A stretch of 64,000 nucleotides of DNA from Prinsepia uniflora (lineage: Eukaryota; Streptophyta; Magnoliopsida; Rosales; Rosaceae): NCBI GenBank assembly GCA_032719365.1, contig CM064868.1, forward strand, positions 11,876,235 through 11,940,234, read 5' to 3'. This document shows positions 60,010 to 64,000 of the stretch, piece by piece. The translations under genes were made by a program, and so were the position numbers. The notes beneath the pieces were generated by a model. It did not search any database. It saw only the letters and a program-made list of their open reading frames with translations, and was not told the origin of the DNA. Numbering within the stretch: position 1 is the stretch's first letter; the number at the start of each line of letters is the position of its first letter.

Positions 60010-63000
60010 TGACACAACTCATCCCAATCCCCCCGGGATCACCATAGAATGTGCCATGCTCCCGTCTGACAAGAGGGGTCAGACAAGGGATAACCTATTG
60101 CCACTGCCCAACCGGGCTTCCAGAGTGCGTAAGGATCGATGGAGGAGGTGTATGATGTCCCAGTCTCTGTTGCAGTCGCATCCGGAATCAACCTGAAGGG
60201 CATTAAAAACAAAAGCTGTGAGTGGACGAAAATAAACAAGTCTGTTTAAAACCTTTATAAGACATTTATGCCCCCCAGTAAAAGCATATGCATGCACCAA
60301 AACCAATTTTCACATATTTATTTAGAAATAACCATTAGGGCCTTAGCCTGGAAACCAAAGCATAGTTTCAAATTCCAAAAGTCAATCCAAGAGTTATCTC
60401 ATAAATCCAGTAATATGAACCATAAGGCATATAATCATAACCATAATTTTAGCCACTGCACTATACACTCCAATCCGACATCCCTGATGTCTGACATCCC
60501 TGACGTCAATAAGGTCACAATCATAAGGCTACGCGTGCCACTCGGGTCTCAATTTCCGAGTTCAATCCCCGAACCCCGTTCGGGTACAGCATCCCCGATG
60601 CTTAGCATCATAGACGCTGGACGTACTAGACGTCCGTGACCTCTCCGGGGTACCTCATCCGGAGGAGACAATATAATATGGAAGGATCTATACAGTGCAG
60701 TACCAAATACATTTTATTGATATCCACATGCAAAACATATATGTATACATAGGTAAAATCCGAACTGATCGTTACGTTTCATCAAACGGGTCTCATGCCC
60801 AAATACCGTGAACGTACCATAACCGAAATATCATCAAAACCATTTATTGATTCCAGCATATGAACATATATAAATTGTAAACCAAAAAACATTTATTCAA
60901 TTCCATTTTTAGGGTCCCCGACCCGCAATCACATGTAGAAATCAACTGGGCCCCTGACCCGATTTCACAAGTTAACTGGACCCCTAGCCCGATCCACAAG
61001 TTAACTGGACCCCTGGCCCGATCCACAAGTTAACTGGGCCCCTGGCCCGATTTCATAGTTCAACTGGGCCCCTGGCCCGATTTTACTTTATTCAAGTTCG
61101 TAACCGTTTCATGAAATCATATCCAACCACATTTATGGAAATCGGTGCAAATCCAGAAAACCTCGGTTTATGTGCAAATACGTAATTCACCTCGAAATAC
61201 GTGAAATCATTTTAAATTCACCGATATCCAAAATAAGTCATTTAATCACAGTTATAACAATCATGAAATAGTTATGCATGCATTGAATTTATAAAACCAA
61301 TGTCCACTCACAGACCGTTTAACCGAGCGCCTCGATACGCGTGCCATAGGCCTTCCCGGGCCACACCACTATCACCGGGACTTCCAATCCTGTCCAAATC
61401 ACATTAGAGGATTACTAACCTCATCACTAACATCCTATTCAAGTCCCGTAATTTTCCTGAATTTTTAAGTATTTTTAAACTGGATTTAAAACCTTCGGAC
61501 ATCCCGAACAATATCGAAACGGGATCCGATCGACACGAAACCAACGCCAAAATGTTTGTTACATTGTATAGGATAAAAGTCATGTTGACCTAACCTCGAG
61601 ATTTGTGCCCACGCGCCGTCACGCGCCGCCATGAGTGGCTGCGCGTGAAAGCCACGCGCCTGCTACAGTGACTGCTACAGTCACCACCTTCACCCGAATT
61701 ACTGGTAAACGGGTCTGATTACCCGCGAACTGACCAGGTTCTAACTCACCCAATTCGACATCAATTTAATCCAATCTTTCAACTGATCCCTTGTAATCAA
61801 TCACCATTTAAGTTCTGTAAATCGAATTACACAAATTAGGGTATATATCTCCACGACTCACGATCGATCCTCGACGGGTTTTCAATTCGGGTTTCACGAT
61901 ATCGTCCCTGGTTTCCAAATTAATTCATTCAGTTAGCATCGTGAGAGTGTAAGGGACATTTCTACAAGATCAATTTGAGAAATACTTACCTCAAACCCAT
62001 AGAACCCAAACTCGATTTTGAGCTGCCATGGAAGCTCAGGTCTTCCTCAATCCGCCACGGTTTCTCTTCGTTCTTGCAGCAAAGATGATCGTTTTGATCT
62101 CAGCAGACTCAAACTAAACTCCATTTTGATCGTCACGGCCCAATTATTCCAATTCTAAATTCCCTCCAATTCTCCGAAATTTCGATTCCCGAATTACACC
62201 TCCCCTCTCAGTCCCCCGTGCTCTCCCTCAGCGAAATCCTTCCCCAAATCACTAAATTTCCATTTGTGCAATCAATTGTGGAAGGGAGATTGACAATGGC
62301 CAGAACCCAATTCTCTGTTTTGCTTGTTCACGGGTGAGGGAGGAATGATCAGAAATAGAAGGGAGAGATGAGATGGACGGCTGTGATGAAATCTGGGGAG
62401 TGAGATGGATGGCTCAGATTTAAGCAGAGATTTAATTCCTAAATAATTCTATAGTGGAAACTTTAGCATATAAATTATGATTATTAGAACAAGATCCAAT
62501 CTAGCCGTCGGATGAGTGACACTTGTCACTCATCCAAGTGTCCTCCAACAACCATTTCAGAATAAAATAATCAACACAGTTACCGGGACGTAACTTCCCC
62601 GATTTCACGATTCAAACCATAACATCCTCGTACGAAGTCCGATTTCGGCGTGCCGCCTGTCAATGGATTCGTATCGACCTGCTCTACATAATGGTCCTTG
62701 GCCCTCGGCCATCGGACATCCCGGTCAAAAAGTCAACATTTGGCCCCTTTTAAGTCAAATTACGAAAATGCCCTTGGGCTTCCGTACATCATAACTTCTT
62801 CCACGAACGTCGGAATCAAACGTGCCACCTATCTATGAACTCGTGACGTCCCAAACTACGTCACGGTCATCGGTCAAAGTCCGTTTGACCATCCGAATTA
62901 AAAGTCAACGTTTTGCCCACGCCCAGGGGCAAAACGGTCATTTTGCACAATTCGTCCGAAATCACTCAACTAATCTCAGATTAGTAAATCGTAATTAAAT

Positions 63001-63036
63001 ATTATTAAATTCCTATATTCGGGACGGGTGGTTACA
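60010..63036 (-). mobile_element. Solo LTR of the long-LTR family inside the TRIM 5' LTR
   Basis: On the minus strand it starts TGTAACCACCCGTCCC and ends GATGAGTTGTGTCA; 3027 bases. A perfect 5-base duplication ACTAG lies at 60005-60009 and 63037-63041. Inside, a 30-base unit containing GTTAACTGGACCCCTGGCCC is repeated about five times (60940-61084). There is no coding region. Confidence 0.93.
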
Positions 63037-63220
63037 ACTAGAGCAATCCCAAGATGGGTAATCTACTGGGAAGTTGTCCATGAGTTACAAGAAAAAAAAC
63101 TGTGAGGGCTGAATCCAAAGCGGACAATATCGCGCTAGGGGATCGGGTCGTGACAGAATGGTATCAGAGCCCCGATCAGAAACATGCCAGTGAGGATGCT
63201 AGGCCCCAAGGTGGGTAGAT

Positions 63221-63562
63221 TGTAAGACCTGTGTCTTAGGAAGCAAGATCGGTGAGCAAGACCCGTGACTTGGGAAGCAAGACTAGTGAGTAAGACTCAT
63301 AAGCTTGAGAAGTAAGACTAGTGAGAAATCTCACATCACTCGGGGAGGGAAAGGTGAAGTGTCTTATATGTGTGGGTGCATATCTTCCTAGCACGATGCC
63401 TTTTGGGAGCTCACTAATTTTGGATTCCATGGAAACTCCAAAGTTAAGCGAGTTTGGGCTGAAAAAATCCCAAGATGGGTGACTTATTGGGAAGCCAGAA
63501 ACAAAACCGTGAGGGTTAGGCCCAAATTGGACAATAATGTGCTAGGGGGTCGAGTCGTGACA
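63221..63562 (+). repeat. TRIM 3' LTR, uninterrupted
   Basis: 342 bases, intact, and serves as the template for recognising the split 5' LTR. Confidence 0.92.
63421..63496 (+). other. 5S rRNA-derived segment in the TRIM 3' LTR
   Basis: Reads GGATTCCATGGAAACTCC, AAAGTTAAGCGAGTTTGGG, GATGGGTGAC and TTGGGAAGCC in the same order and spacing as the 3' half of plant 5S rRNA, which holds the A box, intermediate element and C box of the RNA polymerase III promoter. Cassandra TRIMs are defined by this feature. Whether this diverged copy is still transcribed is unknown. Confidence 0.82.
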
Positions 63563-63660
63563 TATGAAGTAATTTTTACAATGTCGAACAATCCAATTTT
63601 GTATTAGATCCTAGGTTGTTAGTAGTGTAGATGGGATCTGATGTTGTAAGGGTTGTTAAG

Positions 63661-63783
63661 GAACAAAACTACATTGATTCCAAAATGAACAAAGCTACAT
63701 TGATTCCAAAATGAACAAAGTTACATTATTCCAAAAGTAACAAAGCTACTTTGATTCCAAAAGGAACAATGCTACATTAACTT
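63661..63783 (+). repeat. 26-base tandem repeat, about five units
   Basis: Units of the form GAACAAAGCTACATTGATTC followed by CAAAAT, two nearly exact and three diverged, lie right of the TRIM. No gene is seen in 63568-64000. Confidence 0.8.
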
Positions 63784-64000
63784 CAATGTCTACATTAGTT
63801 TGCATTAGGCCAAAATGCTGCGATTTCCAAAGTTACATGTACCTAACTCAAGAAGTAAGGCCAAACTGCACAAAAATATGGCCAAACTACACAAGGCCAT
63901 TGTTAGTAGACAACTAGACAATCCTCTATTTTTTCCTCTTTACGGGGGATTTAAATCACAGCTTCCTTAAGGGAGAAGCTTGAGTTAATGGAGCTCCTGT

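Larger units (their letters stand above)
59766..63562 (+). mobile_element. Cassandra-type TRIM retrotransposon with 5S-like LTRs
   Basis: 5' LTR in two parts (59766-60009 and 63042-63155), primer-binding site TGGTATCAGAGC (63159-63170), an internal region of about 65 bases, a GGTGGG-containing purine tract, and a 3' LTR (63221-63562). A perfect 5-base duplication TATGA lies at 59761-59765 and 63563-63567. LTRs start TGTAAGACC and end GTCGTGACA. Each LTR has three or four roughly 32-base subrepeats (AGACCCGTGACTTGGGAAGC type) at its start and a 5S rRNA-derived segment near its middle. It codes for no protein, as is normal for TRIMs. Confidence 0.92.

Noticed and set aside
63421..63496. Genuine 5S rRNA gene
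   Set aside because: Only the 3' half of 5S is matched, with several changes, and it lies inside a TRIM LTR.

Overview
This is a eukaryotic, almost certainly flowering-plant (eudicot) nuclear window. The evidence is three intron-rich plant genes with GT-AG introns, plant telomere-type CCCTAAA repeats, and plant retrotransposon lineages (Tnt1-like Copia, Tat-type Gypsy, a Cassandra-type TRIM carrying a 5S rRNA-derived segment, an L1-type LINE). The species cannot be fixed from the sequence. A run of exactly 500 N (38560-39059) is a scaffold gap.

Layout: 1-2500 is AT-rich intergenic DNA that opens with degenerate telomere-like repeats. 2840-11275 (+) is a 19-exon SAPS-domain gene, a regulatory subunit of PP6/SIT4-type phosphatase. 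12050-20348 is repeat-rich: two arms of one AT-rich satellite in opposite orientation, separated by LTR fragments and a LINE 3' end. 20349-25592 is a complete, young Tnt1-like Copia element with intact LTRs and target duplication but three in-frame stops. 25812-26469 (-) is a subtilase pseudogene. 27397-30829 (-) is an RRP9/U3IP2 (YAO) WD40 gene for pre-rRNA processing. 32350-37348 (-) is CPSF30-L, with three CCCH fingers plus a YTH m6A-reader domain, and a non-autonomous hAT element sits just upstream of it.

39237-59199 is one Tat-lineage Gypsy element on the minus strand (target duplication CCCTT). It was later hit by three insertions of a single long-LTR family: a solo LTR at 41243-43705, an element with a very short internal region at 47311-51791, and a solo LTR at 54969-57927. 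Removing them leaves a roughly 10 kb element with gag, protease, reverse transcriptase, integrase and an extra antisense ORF; its RNase H segment is deleted. To the right is a relic of a GRF-type zinc-finger gene (59347-59715), then a Cassandra-type TRIM (59766-63562, target duplication TATGA) whose 5' LTR was split inside its 5S-like segment by another solo LTR of the same family.

The three host genes are housekeeping genes (phosphatase regulation, ribosome biogenesis, mRNA 3'-end formation) and do not form an operon or pathway. I found no clearly new biological system. The best leads are the nesting history, the antisense Tat ORF, the TRIM with a split 5S-like segment, the very short-bodied long-LTR element and the two-isoform layout of CPSF30.
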